Part shown: piece after piece, positions 45,726-54,125 of the stretch
Layout: each line of letters starts with the position of its first letter
Numbering within the stretch: the stretch's first letter is position 1
Origin: Nocardiopsis alba DSM 43377
GTDB lineage: Bacteria > Actinomycetota > Actinomycetes > Streptosporangiales > Streptosporangiaceae
NCBI RefSeq assembly: GCF_000341225.1
Contig: NZ_ANAC01000005.1
Location: 186,001-250,000 of the forward strand
DNA: 64,000 nt
Direction of reading: 5' to 3'
Made by a program: the position numbers and the translations under genes
The notes under the pieces: generated by a model
Seen by the model: the letters and a program-made list of their open reading frames with translations, nothing else
What the model was told of the DNA's origin: nothing
Database searches by the model: none

Positions 45726-45908
45726 TCAGCGGGTGAGGGAGGTGGTGAGGAAGGCGGCCCACTCGGTGGTGGAGAAGGTGAGGTGGCCGTTCTCGGGGTG
45801 CTTGGAGTCCCGGATCGCGGCGGCGGAGGGGAGGTCGGCGACCTCGACGCAGTTCTGTCCCTGGCCGCTGTAGCTGCTCTTACGGAACAGGAGCTCGTTG
45901 TTCATCAT
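45726..45908 (-). CDS. DUF397 family protein
   Basis: A 60-residue single-domain DUF397 protein: FRKSSYSGQGQNCVEVADLP, SAAAIRDSKHPENGHLTF and EWAAFL. Its ATG overlaps the TGA of the upstream XRE gene in ATGATGA, so translation is coupled. In Streptomyces such proteins act with the XRE partner in developmental and antibiotic regulation (WhiJ, AbaA loci). Confidence 0.92.
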   Translation of the reverse strand: MMNNELLFRKSSYSGQGQNCVEVADLPSAAAIRDSKHPENGHLTFSTTEWAAFLTTSLTR

Positions 45909-46765
45909 TCGCTCTCTATGGACTTGAGGATGTCGGTGATGAACCTCGCCGAGCGGGCGGTGCTCATGGCCGACCCCTGGGAATCGCTGAAAGTAACACT
46001 ATGCTGCTCCACCTCCTCTGCCTCCTCCAGGAAAAGCCCGCCTGTAGCGGTCTCGATGAAGACGAGAGGAAGATCCAGAGGTTCGGGGAACTCCAGGATG
46101 CTGAACGGTGCGATCAGAGCGTTATGAGCGCCGACGGAGAACGGAAGAACCTGGAGATCTACGTTGGGGAGCTCTGCCATGTAAAGCAGATAGCGCATCT
46201 GTTCGGCCATGATCTCAGAGCTACCGATCGTTCGGTGAAGCGCAGCTTCATCCAGAACGATACGAAGCCTCGTGGGGCTGAACCTTGTGAGGATCTCACG
46301 TCGTGCCATGCGGGCTTGAGTGCGTCGTTCGATCTCTTCGGCACCGGTATAACGACCGCCCTGGAAGACCGCACGTGCATAGTCAGGTGTCTGAAGCAGC
46401 CCTGGTATGACAGAGGACTCAAAGGTGCGGATGGTCGATGCCTCAGCTTCGAAATCGGGTAGAGACTCTGGACCGAAGACCTCGCGATACTTTGACCACC
46501 ACCCCCTGACCTTGGCGTCTTTGGCGAGTTCGTGCAGTGCTTCGCGTCGCGCGGGATCGTGGATCTTGTACAGGTCCATCATCTTGTCGAGGTCATCAGC
46601 CTTCACCTTCTGGGTCTCGGCGTTCTCGACCTGACTGAGCTTTCCTGCGGCCCACCCGAGAGCCTTCGCTGCCTGGGTGGACGTAAGTTTGGTCTCGCTG
46701 CGCGCACGTTTCAGCTCTGCGGACAGTCGTCTGCGTCGGAGTGTTGGGCTATGGGGGCGTTGCAT
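45905..46765 (-). CDS. XRE family regulator with DUF5753 domain (WhiJ-like)
   Basis: A 286-residue protein. HTH at about residues 12-70 (LTSTQAAKALGWAAGKLSQV); the DUF5753 part starts RGWWSKYREVFGPESLPDFE and includes SSVIPGLLQTPDYARAVFQG. Its coding region is less GC-rich than the surrounding genes (repeated use of A/T-ending codons), hinting at a different history. ATG 46765 has GGAG upstream. It overlaps its DUF397 partner and is divergent from an RsbW-like ATPase. Confidence 0.9.
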   Translation of the reverse strand: MQRPHSPTLRRRRLSAELKRARSETKLTSTQAAKALGWAAGKLSQVENAETQKVKADDLDKMMDLYKIHDPARREALHELAKDAKVRGWWSKYREVFGPESLPDFEAEASTIRTFESSVIPGLLQTPDYARAVFQGGRYTGAEEIERRTQARMARREILTRFSPTRLRIVLDEAALHRTIGSSEIMAEQMRYLLYMAELPNVDLQVLPFSVGAHNALIAPFSILEFPEPLDLPLVFIETATGGLFLEEAEEVEQHSVTFSDSQGSAMSTARSARFITDILKSIESE

Positions 46766-46771
46766 GGCTCC

Positions 46772-46850
46772 AGTGTAGTCCAATGAAGATGAAGTTCAGG
46801 TTTCTCTGTTGACTTTCCTGAGACTCATCTTTAAAGTCATAAGTGTAGTC
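46772..46850. promoter_or_regulatory. Repeated 9-mer in the XRE / ATPase divergent promoter
   Basis: AGTGTAGTC occurs at 46772-46780 and 46842-46850, 70 bp apart, within an AT-rich promoter region. It is a candidate binding site for the adjacent XRE regulator. Confidence 0.4.
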
Positions 46851-47000
46851 AGTGACCGGGTTCTCACTGAGAGTTGCTGATGTGTGTGCTGGTCAGGCTA
46901 CGCCGTGCCCCTTCCCCTTGCCCGGGAAACGCGAAGGATCAACCCCTGCGGGCACACCGAACCCCTTTCTCGCCCCCTCATGTCAAGGAGTCTGTTCGTC

Positions 47001-47564
47001 ATGCCTTCGCTCGCTCGTATGCCGGTCCTGCCCGAGGTGACCCTCCCGCTCAACGAGCTGGTCCACCCCTACCAGCGGCACTACTTCACCTGCCACGCCG
47101 ATGACGCCTCCTACCGGATCCGCCGCTACGACTTCGGCCCCTCGGGGCGCTTCCTGCCGCTGGTCCGCGCCTACCTGAACACCCTGACCGCCCACCGCGA
47201 CACCGAGTTCCGGTACCTGTTCACCCTGTTGGGCACCGAACTGGCCACCAACGCCCTCAAACACTCCGACTCCGGGCTGCCTGGCAACACCTACTCCCTG
47301 TTGGCCGAACGCCACCGGGACGGCATCACCCTCACCTGCCGGGACGACGGTGACCGCTCGCTCTGGCGCAGCCTCGACCGCCATGAACGCCGCTACCTGG
47401 CGCCCGACCCGGGTGGACTCGACCCCGAGAGCGACGCCGGACGCGGTCTGGCGATGGTCGACGCCCTGTCCACCCGCTGGGGTGACGACGGGCGTGCCGG
47501 CTACCGCAAGGTGTGGTTCTTCCTGGCCTACGACCTCCGGGACAGCGCTTGGAACCACCTCTAG
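47001..47564 (+). CDS. ATP-binding protein, RsbW/SpoIIAB-like (HATPase_c)
   Basis: A 187-residue GHKL ATPase. The N box is LLGTELATNALKHSDSG, the G1 box CRDDGD and the G2 region SDAGRGLAMVDALSTRWG. Proteins of this kind accompany XRE-DUF397 pairs in actinomycetes and resemble anti-sigma-factor kinases. ATG 47001 has AAGGAG 10 bp upstream; longer in-frame starts add unconserved sequence. It is divergent from the XRE gene and followed by a hairpin. Confidence 0.85.
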   Translation: MPSLARMPVLPEVTLPLNELVHPYQRHYFTCHADDASYRIRRYDFGPSGRFLPLVRAYLNTLTAHRDTEFRYLFTLLGTELATNALKHSDSGLPGNTYSLLAERHRDGITLTCRDDGDRSLWRSLDRHERRYLAPDPGGLDPESDAGRGLAMVDALSTRWGDDGRAGYRKVWFFLAYDLRDSAWNHL

Positions 47565-47606
47565 CCACCGCTCTTGGCGTCGTGCGACCGGCGCGTGCAT
47601 GAAAAA

Positions 47607-47641
47607 GGGCTCGGTAAGACGTTGCAGCGTCTTCCGAGCCC
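47607..47641 (+). terminator. Hairpin after the RsbW-like gene
   Basis: GGGCTCGG and AAGACG pair with CGTCTT and CCGAGCCC, giving a 14-bp stem with one bulged T and a 6-nt loop. Confidence 0.7.
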
Positions 47642-47692
47642 GAACGAACCCGAATTCCAACGCACACGCACATGTGTGAGAAAGCAGGATCG

Positions 47693-48040
47693 ATGACGCA
47701 TCCTATCCTCGCTCCGCGTATTCCGGCCGACCATCGACCGAACTTCTCGGCTCCTTCTGGGGCCTCGGGTCCGGCCTGCGCCTCCTGCGCGCACCGCACC
47801 TGCCGCACCCATCGGGCTCAGACCCTGCCTCGCCTGGGCGGACATCGTGCCGAGTTCGCGCACGAGCACGATCAGGCCGCCCGGATCCAGGCGCACCATC
47901 CGGGGGTGGTCGTCTGGTTCGGGGAGGCGACCCAGTCGTTCTGGGTGGCGACATCCACCGGGATGATGGAGGCCGAAACCCTCGACCATCTGCTGGCTCT
48001 GCTGTGGATCCGGCGGGGTCGCTTCGCCCGGGCCGCGTGA
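47693..48040 (+). CDS. Hypothetical protein of the XRE/ATPase cluster
   Basis: A 115-residue protein I do not recognise. It has a Cys/His-rich stretch CASCAHRTCRTHR (about residues 30-45) that could bind a metal, then a region rich in aromatic and aliphatic residues (VVVWFGEATQSFWVATST) ending in basic residues. ATG 47693 has AGGA 5 bp upstream. It follows the RsbW-like gene but is separated by a terminator hairpin, and ends in another perfect hairpin. A link with the WhiJ-type cluster is inferred from position only. Confidence 0.6.
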   Translation: MTHPILAPRIPADHRPNFSAPSGASGPACASCAHRTCRTHRAQTLPRLGGHRAEFAHEHDQAARIQAHHPGVVVWFGEATQSFWVATSTGMMEAETLDHLLALLWIRRGRFARAA

Positions 48041-48043
48041 ATC

Positions 48044-48078
48044 GAGGGTCGCCCTCGTGAAGCGCGAGGGCGACCCTC
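48044..48078 (+). terminator. Perfect hairpin after the hypothetical gene
   Basis: A 14-bp perfect stem GAGGGTCGCCCTCG with its complement and a 7-nt loop, 3 bp after the stop. Confidence 0.8.
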
Positions 48079-48286
48079 TCACCTTCTCGGCCCACCTGCC
48101 GTTTCCCACCCTGCTCAAATCGGACAAGTGGTAAATCTACGACATAAAGGTGATGTTCGTTTTCGTGTATCCCCAGGATGTCCTCAGGAAATCGGCGTGG
48201 GCGATGTGAGCGTTCGGCCCCCGCGTGAGGGTCGAAAGCGCCAGTATGAGCCGTACGCATACGGCTGCCTCGTCCAGGGGGATCAC

Positions 48287-48559
48287 ATGAACAAGAGCGA
48301 GATCATCGACAACATCGCGGCCTCGGCCGACATACCCAAGGCCGTCGCCGGCAAGGCCTTGGACGCGTTCGTCGACTCGGTGACCGGGGCACTCAAGGAG
48401 GGCGACGACGTGGTCCTCGTCGGCTTCGGCACCTTCAGCGTCAAGGAGCGCGCCGAGCGGACCGGCCGCAACCCCTCCACGGGTGCCGCCATCAAGATCC
48501 CCGCGGCGAAGGTGCCCTCCTTCAAGGCGGGCAAGGGCCTCAAGGACGCCGTCAACTAG
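48287..48559 (+). CDS. HU family DNA-binding protein
   Basis: A 90-residue HU without the lysine/alanine-rich tail found in the larger actinobacterial HupB/HupS. It opens [20 protein letters not shown]; the DNA-binding arm is [20 protein letters not shown] and the end GKGLKDAVN. It bends and compacts DNA as a dimer. ATG 48287 follows AGGGGGATCAC. Regulation may involve the long AT-rich upstream region. Confidence 0.95.
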   Translation: MNKSEIIDNIAASADIPKAVAGKALDAFVDSVTGALKEGDDVVLVGFGTFSVKERAERTGRNPSTGAAIKIPAAKVPSFKAGKGLKDAVN

Positions 48560-48567
48560 AGGGCGTA

Positions 48568-48657
48568 CCCGTTCCCCGCACCCGTGGAGATGGCCCGATC
48601 GTTCAGCCGGACGGAGAGCAAGCGGGTGCCTGTTCCTCGCGCATGCGGGGATGGCCG
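48568..48657. CRISPR. Two degenerate type I-E-like CRISPR repeats
   Basis: Two 29-bp units at 48568-48596 and 48629-48657 are separated by 32 bp, giving the 61-bp period of type I-E arrays. Both contain GTTCC-CGC, a short variable loop, and a GNGG-GATGG end that pairs with the CCCCGC arm. From GTTCC on they match at 19 of 26 positions. The second retains GCATGCGGGGATGG; the first has decayed to CCCGTGGAGATGG. No third unit is seen 61 bp on either side and no cas gene is in the window. Confidence 0.5.
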
Positions 48658-48797
48658 GGGAAGGACGAGGTCGGACGGCGCCCGCTCACTCCCGCCGCGC
48701 GCCGTCCGGCCCACGGCCACCGCTTTACGGGTGGTCCGGTGCTCGCACGTCCTGCTGCCGGAGGGCGAACCGTCCGAAGAGCGTAGGTCGACCCGTC

Positions 48798-49340
48798 TCA
48801 GCTCCGCGCCGCCGGACGGCCCACTCCGTACAGGTACAGCAACGCCGTCATCGTCGTGCCGCTGACCAGCTTCCGTTCCGCCACGAGTTTCGGGACATCG
48901 GCGAGAGGCACCCACTCGATACGCTCGGATTCCCAGTCCTCCAGGGGATCACCGATGTGCTCGGCGGAGTCGGCGAAGAAGATGTGGTGCTCCGAGTCCG
49001 AGATCCCCGGAGTCGGCTGGACGTACACCAGCGGGTACAGAGGCCCCGGACGCCAGCCCGTTTCCTCCTCCACCTCGCGAGCCGCCGCCTCCTCGGGGGC
49101 CTCACCGTCGTCGATACCGCCGATGGGGATCTCGTAGCCCCAGGTATCGGTGATGAACCGGTGCCGCCACTCCAACAACACGGCGCCGTGATCGTTCATC
49201 ACGACCGCGCCGGCCCCGGGCGAGGAGCGTATGAGCCGGTGCTCCAGGTGACGGCCACCGCTGATCTCCACGTCCGCGACCCGAATGTCCAGCCACCGGT
49301 CCCGGTAGAGCTCTTCCTCGGAGTGGACGGTCCAGCGCAC
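48798..49340 (-). CDS. NUDIX hydrolase
   Basis: A 180-residue protein. The Nudix box GX5EX7REUXEEXGU is complete in GGIDDGEAPEEAAAREVEEE followed by TGW. The fold begins with the WTVHSEEELYRDRWLDIRVA segment seen in ADP-ribose pyrophosphatase-like members. The substrate is unknown; ADP-ribose or another nucleoside diphosphate derivative is likely. GTG 49340 is preceded by GGGGAG. Confidence 0.9.
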   Translation of the reverse strand: MRWTVHSEEELYRDRWLDIRVADVEISGGRHLEHRLIRSSPGAGAVVMNDHGAVLLEWRHRFITDTWGYEIPIGGIDDGEAPEEAAAREVEEETGWRPGPLYPLVYVQPTPGISDSEHHIFFADSAEHIGDPLEDWESERIEWVPLADVPKLVAERKLVSGTTMTALLYLYGVGRPAARS

Positions 49341-49493
49341 GGCTACTCCCCGACATCGGCGACACGTGCCCCCACCCAACCACAGCCCTCGAATGGGAGA
49401 TCCTCAGCGCACCCATCCCCTAGGGCGGCCGGTCCTGGAGAGCCCCACCGCGTCGTCTTCACCCACCCGGGGTGTCCGTTTCCCGGAAGGGCC

Positions 49494-50033
49494 CTAACGG
49501 AGCGCTTCGTCGGCGGCGACCAGCCTCGTGGCTCCGCCGGGGTGGATCGCCTGGGACAGCACCGAGTTGTGGTGGGCGATGATCCGCTCAGGGGCGATCC
49601 CTGCCTCGGGGTCCCCGTCGGCCATGGGGGCGTGGCCATCGGAGACCAGTTCCACGGCGAAACCGTGACTCGTGGCGGACCGGACCGTGGCGTCGACGCA
49701 GTAGTCGGTGGCGGCCCCGGTCACGACCACGGTGTCGGTACCAAGGGAACGCAGGTGGTCGGCGAGCCCGGTCTCCCAGAAGGAATCCGTGGCCCGCTTG
49801 GGCACGATGCGGTCCTCGGGGCCGATCCCCACCAGTGGGCTCACCTCGCGTCCGGGCAGATCGGGGTCGAAGGGGTCTCCCGGGGGGCCCACCTGGTGGG
49901 GGACGAGCACGGGCACTCCGACCTCCCGCGCTCTGGAGGCCAGTGCCCCGAGCCTTCGGGCGAGGTCCTCTCCCCGCCAGAGACCCTCGACGAGGAACGT
50001 GTGCATGTCGATGATGAGCAGGGCGTGCGTCAT
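49494..50033 (-). CDS. Isochorismatase family hydrolase
   Basis: A 179-residue cysteine hydrolase. MTHALLIIDMHTFLVEG carries the catalytic aspartate (LLIIDM) and VVVTGAATDYCVDATVRSAT the nucleophilic cysteine; a lysine lies in IVPKRATDSF. The family includes nicotinamidase-like and isochorismatase enzymes; the substrate is not predictable. No strong SD precedes ATG 50033, but the upstream frame is not conserved in character. Confidence 0.88.
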   Translation of the reverse strand: MTHALLIIDMHTFLVEGLWRGEDLARRLGALASRAREVGVPVLVPHQVGPPGDPFDPDLPGREVSPLVGIGPEDRIVPKRATDSFWETGLADHLRSLGTDTVVVTGAATDYCVDATVRSATSHGFAVELVSDGHAPMADGDPEAGIAPERIIAHHNSVLSQAIHPGGATRLVAADEALR

Positions 50034-50406
50034 GAGGCCGACGTTAGATGCGAAGGCCCACGAGATCCACCGTGGGGCAGGGGCGGCGGGGCCGGCCGGT
50101 CGAGCGGGGTCCCGTGTTCTCCGGCCTGCGTCGACCCCTCCTTGCTGGAAGGAGGCGGGGCGCCCTCGTATCGGGGACCTGTGTGTTCGCGCTACGGCGA
50201 CCGCGGGGGGGGGATGGCGGCCGGTCCTGGAGAGTCCCGCCGCGTAGCCCCCGGCCTTACGGGAGGCGGGGTGCCCTTCGCCTCCGCATTCCATGAGGGG
50301 CTCCGGGCCGGAAGCGACCGGTGGGCGGTTCTCTCCCGCGTGCCCGCCGGCCGTCATGGATATTCGATTGCCCCGCCCCTCGGGGCGGGCGAGGATCGTG
50401 GAAAAC
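50034..50406. other. Intergenic region isochorismatase / SDR
   Basis: About 370 bp between divergent genes, including a run of nine G at 50205-50213. No gene or clear promoter is evident. Confidence 0.3.
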
Positions 50407-51267
50407 GTGCGTCACCGGAGACAAAAGGGCTCCTTCCGGGGACGTTCACCACCCGACCCACGGAACCACTACCGAGGAGAGACGAAGATCGACCCCCGCC
50501 TCGCGGGCCGGACCGTGCTGGTCACCGGCGGTTCTGGGAACGTCGGCGCGGCCATCGCCCGCGCGTTCGCCGCGCAGGGCGCACGCGTGGCGATCCACTA
50601 CCTGGCCCAGGACCCGTCCAGCCCGGCCGGCATCGAATGGGCTCATGTCACCCCGGCCGAGGGTGAGGCGGAGCGGCTCGCGGAAGAGCTCGGCAACGGC
50701 TCCTTCGCGGTCAGCGCCGACCTCTCCGAACCGGAGGGCCCGGTCCGGTTGCTGCGAGAGGTCGTCGAGCGGGCCGGGGCGATCAACGTCCTGGTCAACA
50801 ACGCGGCCCACTGCGAGTTGCCGGATGACATCGACACCCTGACCCACGCCTCGTTGGAGCGTCATTATCGAGTGAACGCCATCGCCCCCGCGGTCCTCAC
50901 GGCCGAAGCGGTCCGGCTCCGTCGAGGCGACGCCCCTTTGTGCGTCGTCAACATCACGACCGACGCGGCTCGTGCCTTCCCGGGGCAGACCGGCTACGGA
51001 ACATCCAAGGGCGCGCTGGAGGCACTCACCCGTTCCACGGCACTGGACCTGGCGGCGCGTGGTGTGCGCGTGAACGCCGTCGCGCCCGGCCCTGTCCAGA
51101 CCGGCTGGATGGATGACGATCTCCTCGCCCGTGTGGAGGAGATCGTGCCGATGGGCCGAGCCGGAGATCCGGAGGACATCGCCGACGCCGTGGTCTATCT
51201 GGCCTCTCATCAGGCCCGATGGGTGACCGGTCAGGTTCTCCAGGTCGCCGGCGGGCACGCGTTGTGA
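50407..51267 (+). CDS. Short-chain dehydrogenase/reductase (SDR), start uncertain
   Basis: An SDR oxidoreductase of about 259-286 residues. The cofactor motif is TVLVTGGSGNVGAAIARAFA; NVLVNNAA follows, and the catalytic YxxxK is in YGTSKGALEAL. The expected Ser is in VNITTD, possibly a Thr. Family similarity begins at DPRLAGRTVLVTGG, but no ATG, GTG or TTG lies just before it. The only well-placed SD, GAGGAGAG at 50474-50481, precedes an ATC at 50488. The nearest conventional in-frame start is GTG 50407, used here, which adds 27 odd residues. Substrate unknown. Confidence 0.82.
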   Translation: MRHRRQKGSFRGRSPPDPRNHYRGETKIDPRLAGRTVLVTGGSGNVGAAIARAFAAQGARVAIHYLAQDPSSPAGIEWAHVTPAEGEAERLAEELGNGSFAVSADLSEPEGPVRLLREVVERAGAINVLVNNAAHCELPDDIDTLTHASLERHYRVNAIAPAVLTAEAVRLRRGDAPLCVVNITTDAARAFPGQTGYGTSKGALEALTRSTALDLAARGVRVNAVAPGPVQTGWMDDDLLARVEEIVPMGRAGDPEDIADAVVYLASHQARWVTGQVLQVAGGHAL

Positions 51268-51296
51268 CCGTCCTCGGGCACTGAACCCCGGTGAGA

Positions 51297-51321
51297 GGTC
51301 CGAACGTTCATTCGTCGGACC
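51297..51321 (+). terminator. Weak hairpin between SDR gene and the leftward unknown gene
   Basis: GGTCCGA (51297-51303) pairs with TCGGACC (51315-51321) across an 11-nt loop, 29 bp after the SDR stop and just past the end of the opposing gene. Confidence 0.4.
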
Positions 51322-51347
51322 CCTCCTTCGGTACCGGTGTCCTTCCT

Positions 51348-51908
51348 CTACTTCGAGTCCATCCGGGCCTGGAACCTGTCCAGGACGGCCGGGGTCTTGT
51401 ACAGGCCGTACGGGTCGTCCCGCTCCTCGGGGCCCTTGAAGTACACGGAGTCGTTCGCCCTGTAGTGGTCGTCCTTCGGCGGGAACCGGGTGATCAGGCC
51501 GTCGAGGAGCAGGGGGTCGTTCGCCTCGAACTCGACGGTGCCGTCCTTCGTGTGCACCCCGGCCTTGAGGAGCAGGAGGCTCCGGTGCACGAACTGGGGC
51601 GGGGAGAGCTGTCCCACCACCAGGCGACTCTCGAACTCGGAGGCCCGGTCGGCAAGGCCGATGGACACGTGGTCGACCCCGTCGCGCTCTCCCCTCAGGG
51701 ACAAGAACGTGGTCTTGAGCAGCACGTGGTTCTCGGGGTCGTCGGGGTCGCCGGGGCGGTTGTTCTCGCCCAGGCCCTCGGGAACGGATTCGACCGTCTG
51801 GCGTACCTCGCCTTCGAAGTCGAGGTAGAGCCACGTGTTCAGGTAGGAGAAGGCGACGTCTTCGGCGCGCAGGGTGTAGACGATCTCGTCGCCGACGGAG
51901 GGCAGCAT
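51348..51908 (-). CDS. Unknown protein of the pore-former/propeller cluster
   Basis: A 186-residue soluble protein that I do not recognise. It opens MLPSVGDEIVYTLRAEDVAF and looks mostly beta-stranded, with SYLNTWLYLDFEGEV, VLLKTTFLSLRGERDGVDHV and RSLLLLKAGVHTKDGTVEFE. It has no signal peptide, lipobox or membrane segment. ATG 51908 has GGAAGGATCC upstream. It lies 222 bp downstream of the 637-residue gene on the same strand and is probably functionally linked to it. Possible roles are a co-secreted component or an immunity factor; neither can be shown from sequence. Confidence 0.6.
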   Translation of the reverse strand: MLPSVGDEIVYTLRAEDVAFSYLNTWLYLDFEGEVRQTVESVPEGLGENNRPGDPDDPENHVLLKTTFLSLRGERDGVDHVSIGLADRASEFESRLVVGQLSPPQFVHRSLLLLKAGVHTKDGTVEFEANDPLLLDGLITRFPPKDDHYRANDSVYFKGPEERDDPYGLYKTPAVLDRFQARMDSK

Positions 51909-52130
51909 GAGGGATCCTTCCGATCTTGAGAGGAGCGTCGGCCATCGGGGTCACGGCCGCGCGAGTGCTCAGAGTATCGACATGGCTCCTCTTTGTGATC
52001 ATCCTGTGCTCTGCCCCTGATAGGAGATCGGTACGAGAGGGGGCGACACCGCCGAAAAGGAACCCGATCACGGTGCCGGACCGGCCTCCCCGAAACCCTC
52101 ACGACGACCGGTCCGGATCACGTTCCCTCG

Positions 52131-54044
52131 TTACGCCTCCGCCGACGGGTCCTTCAACACCCCGGAGGCCTTCAACAGCCTGCCCTCGCGGGTGGTGAGG
52201 TAGACCAGGTCCTCGTCACGGTCCAGGGCGACGCCGCAGATCGAGCCGATGCCGTCGACCACCACGCGCTGGTGACCCTTGGCGGCCCCCTCGGTCAGCA
52301 CGATCTCGTGCAACCGGCTGCCGCCCGGGGCGGAGACATAAGCGGTGCTCTCTCCGTCCAACGCCACCCGAACGCTCTGCCCCAGAGCCGAGGCCACCTT
52401 CCGCGGGGTCTCCTCGCCCTCCGCCGCCAGGTCGATCTCGTAGAACTCTCCGCTGTTCTCTTGACCGACGTAGGCCTTGTTCCCGACCAACGCCACCCCG
52501 GCGGCCCTCCACACCGGCCAGCTGCGGCGCTGTTCGGCGGACCCGCCGCTCAGATCCAGTTCGACCAGCTTTCCGGCCAGGTAGTCGCTCACGTAGATCC
52601 TGTGGTTCGGCAGGTCCAGCGCCACACCGTAGGCACGGATCTTCTCGGCGACCACGACCGGAGCGGCCGAGGGGTCCGACAGATCCACCGTGAGCAGGCG
52701 CCCGCCGTAGTCGGTGACGTAGGCTTTGCCGCCGGCCTTGTCCAGAGCCACGTCGTTGGCGTCGCCCAGGTTCTCCGCGATCAGTTCCACGGCCCCGCTG
52801 TCGAGGTCCACCTTGTGCAGCCGCCCCCGGTTGCCTCCGGGACGTTCGACGACGTACGCCTTCCGGTTCTCCAGGTCCAGGGCCAGCCCCTCGGCCCGTC
52901 CCAGGCCGGTGGCGATCTCGACGGGCGCGGCCCTCGGCGCCACCGGCTCCGTGGCGTCCTCCTTATGGAGGGGGTGGTGCTTCTCCTCGAACACGAGGTT
53001 CTCCAGCTCGAAGACCTCGTGCTCCCCGGCCAGGGTGGAGACGACCTCGGCCTCGCCCTTCTGTATGAAGGGCTTGCCGTCGTCGGTCAGGTCGAAGGAT
53101 TCCGTGTCCGGGCCGGTCTCGCCGAGCCTCCAGGCGAGCACCCGGGCGTACTTCGGCTCCTTGGCCTGCGGGCCGTTCGGTTCGACCTCCTTGACCTCGA
53201 CCGGTTCGGGGTAGTGCAGCGCGACCCAGCCGCCGAAGGAGATGGGGAACTCGTAGTCGAACCTCCGCACCTGGCGCCGCTGTGTGGCCAGGACGTCGAC
53301 CCGACTGCCGACCTCGCCGTTCAGCGTCGACGACGTCTTGAACCCGGTGGTCAGTGAACCACTGACCGAGCCGGTGATCCCGAGCATGAGCTGGGCCGAC
53401 AGCTCTCCGGTGCCCGTCGCGGTGCTCGTGGCCGTGGTCGTGCTCGTCGACTGGGACTGGGACTCCATGTCGACACCCTGGTTGTCCTTGCTGTTCTTCA
53501 GGGTGGTTTTCTGGGAGTTGGTCATCGCCATGCTCTTCTGCAACTGCTGCTGGAGAGAGGCGGTCGTCTTCGCGCCGAAGGTGAGCTGTACCTGTCCCTG
53601 GAGCGACCAGCTGATGGTGTTCGAGATCGAGAACTCGACCGTGTGCGACCACGTCGTGGGGGTGGGGTCGGTCCGGTTGATGTAGGTCTGCTTGGAGACG
53701 ACGTCGGGCGGAGGCTGCGTGATGTCGCCGCGCTCCTCGACCAGTGGCACGCCCACCGTCATATAGGCGCGCCACCCGCGTTGATGGGCGGTCTCCTCGT
53801 GGAGAGGGAAATCGCCGAACCTTCCCTTGTTGAGGGAGAAACCGGTGGGATAGACGTAGCGGTCCTTGCCGTCGGACGTCTTCTTCTCGGCCTTGCGCTT
53901 CAGTTTCTCCTTGTCCCTCTCCAGAATGACGGGGGCCTTGGCGGCGATATCGAGTTCCTTCAGGTTCCTTCCCGTCAGCGGGTGTCGGATGAACCGTTCG
54001 CCCAGGTGGGTCGTGCTCACATGGTTCTTCGTGGGACCGCCCAT
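52131..54044 (-). CDS. Putative aerolysin-like beta-pore-forming protein fused to a C-terminal beta-propeller
   Basis: A 637-residue protein without signal peptide. Residues 1-130 are a basic, charged N-terminal region. Residues 130-270 resemble the stem of aerolysin/ETX-MTX2-type pore formers: TWSHTVEFSISNTISWSLQG, then QVQLTFGAKTT, a long polar Ser/Thr/Gln stretch with alternating residues (about 190-212, ESQSQSTSTTTATSTATG), LGITGSVSGSLTTGFKTSST, and FPISFGGWVALHYPEPV. Residues 375-635 form about six repeats with GLALDLENRKAYVVE, DVALDKAGGKAYVTD, GVALDLPNHRIYVSD and RVALDGESTAYVSA, an NHL/SMP-30-like propeller. The pore assignment rests on pattern, not a search, and is tentative; the propeller is clearer. 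It is flanked by two unknown genes on the same strand. Confidence 0.6.
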   Translation of the reverse strand: MGGPTKNHVSTTHLGERFIRHPLTGRNLKELDIAAKAPVILERDKEKLKRKAEKKTSDGKDRYVYPTGFSLNKGRFGDFPLHEETAHQRGWRAYMTVGVPLVEERGDITQPPPDVVSKQTYINRTDPTPTTWSHTVEFSISNTISWSLQGQVQLTFGAKTTASLQQQLQKSMAMTNSQKTTLKNSKDNQGVDMESQSQSTSTTTATSTATGTGELSAQLMLGITGSVSGSLTTGFKTSSTLNGEVGSRVDVLATQRRQVRRFDYEFPISFGGWVALHYPEPVEVKEVEPNGPQAKEPKYARVLAWRLGETGPDTESFDLTDDGKPFIQKGEAEVVSTLAGEHEVFELENLVFEEKHHPLHKEDATEPVAPRAAPVEIATGLGRAEGLALDLENRKAYVVERPGGNRGRLHKVDLDSGAVELIAENLGDANDVALDKAGGKAYVTDYGGRLLTVDLSDPSAAPVVVAEKIRAYGVALDLPNHRIYVSDYLAGKLVELDLSGGSAEQRRSWPVWRAAGVALVGNKAYVGQENSGEFYEIDLAAEGEETPRKVASALGQSVRVALDGESTAYVSAPGGSRLHEIVLTEGAAKGHQRVVVDGIGSICGVALDRDEDLVYLTTREGRLLKASGVLKDPSAEA

Positions 54045-54125
54045 GTCCTTCGTCCTCCTCGTATGCGGAACTCGGGGTCTTCGCTGTCGGAATGGGAAAG
54101 TGCGGTGGGAGAACCGCCTACGGGG

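Noticed and set aside
49380-49440. Possible further CRISPR-like unit near CGCACCCATCCCC
   Set aside because: Only a short GC-rich resemblance; it lacks the paired arms and is not in 61-bp register with the two units at 48568 and 48629.
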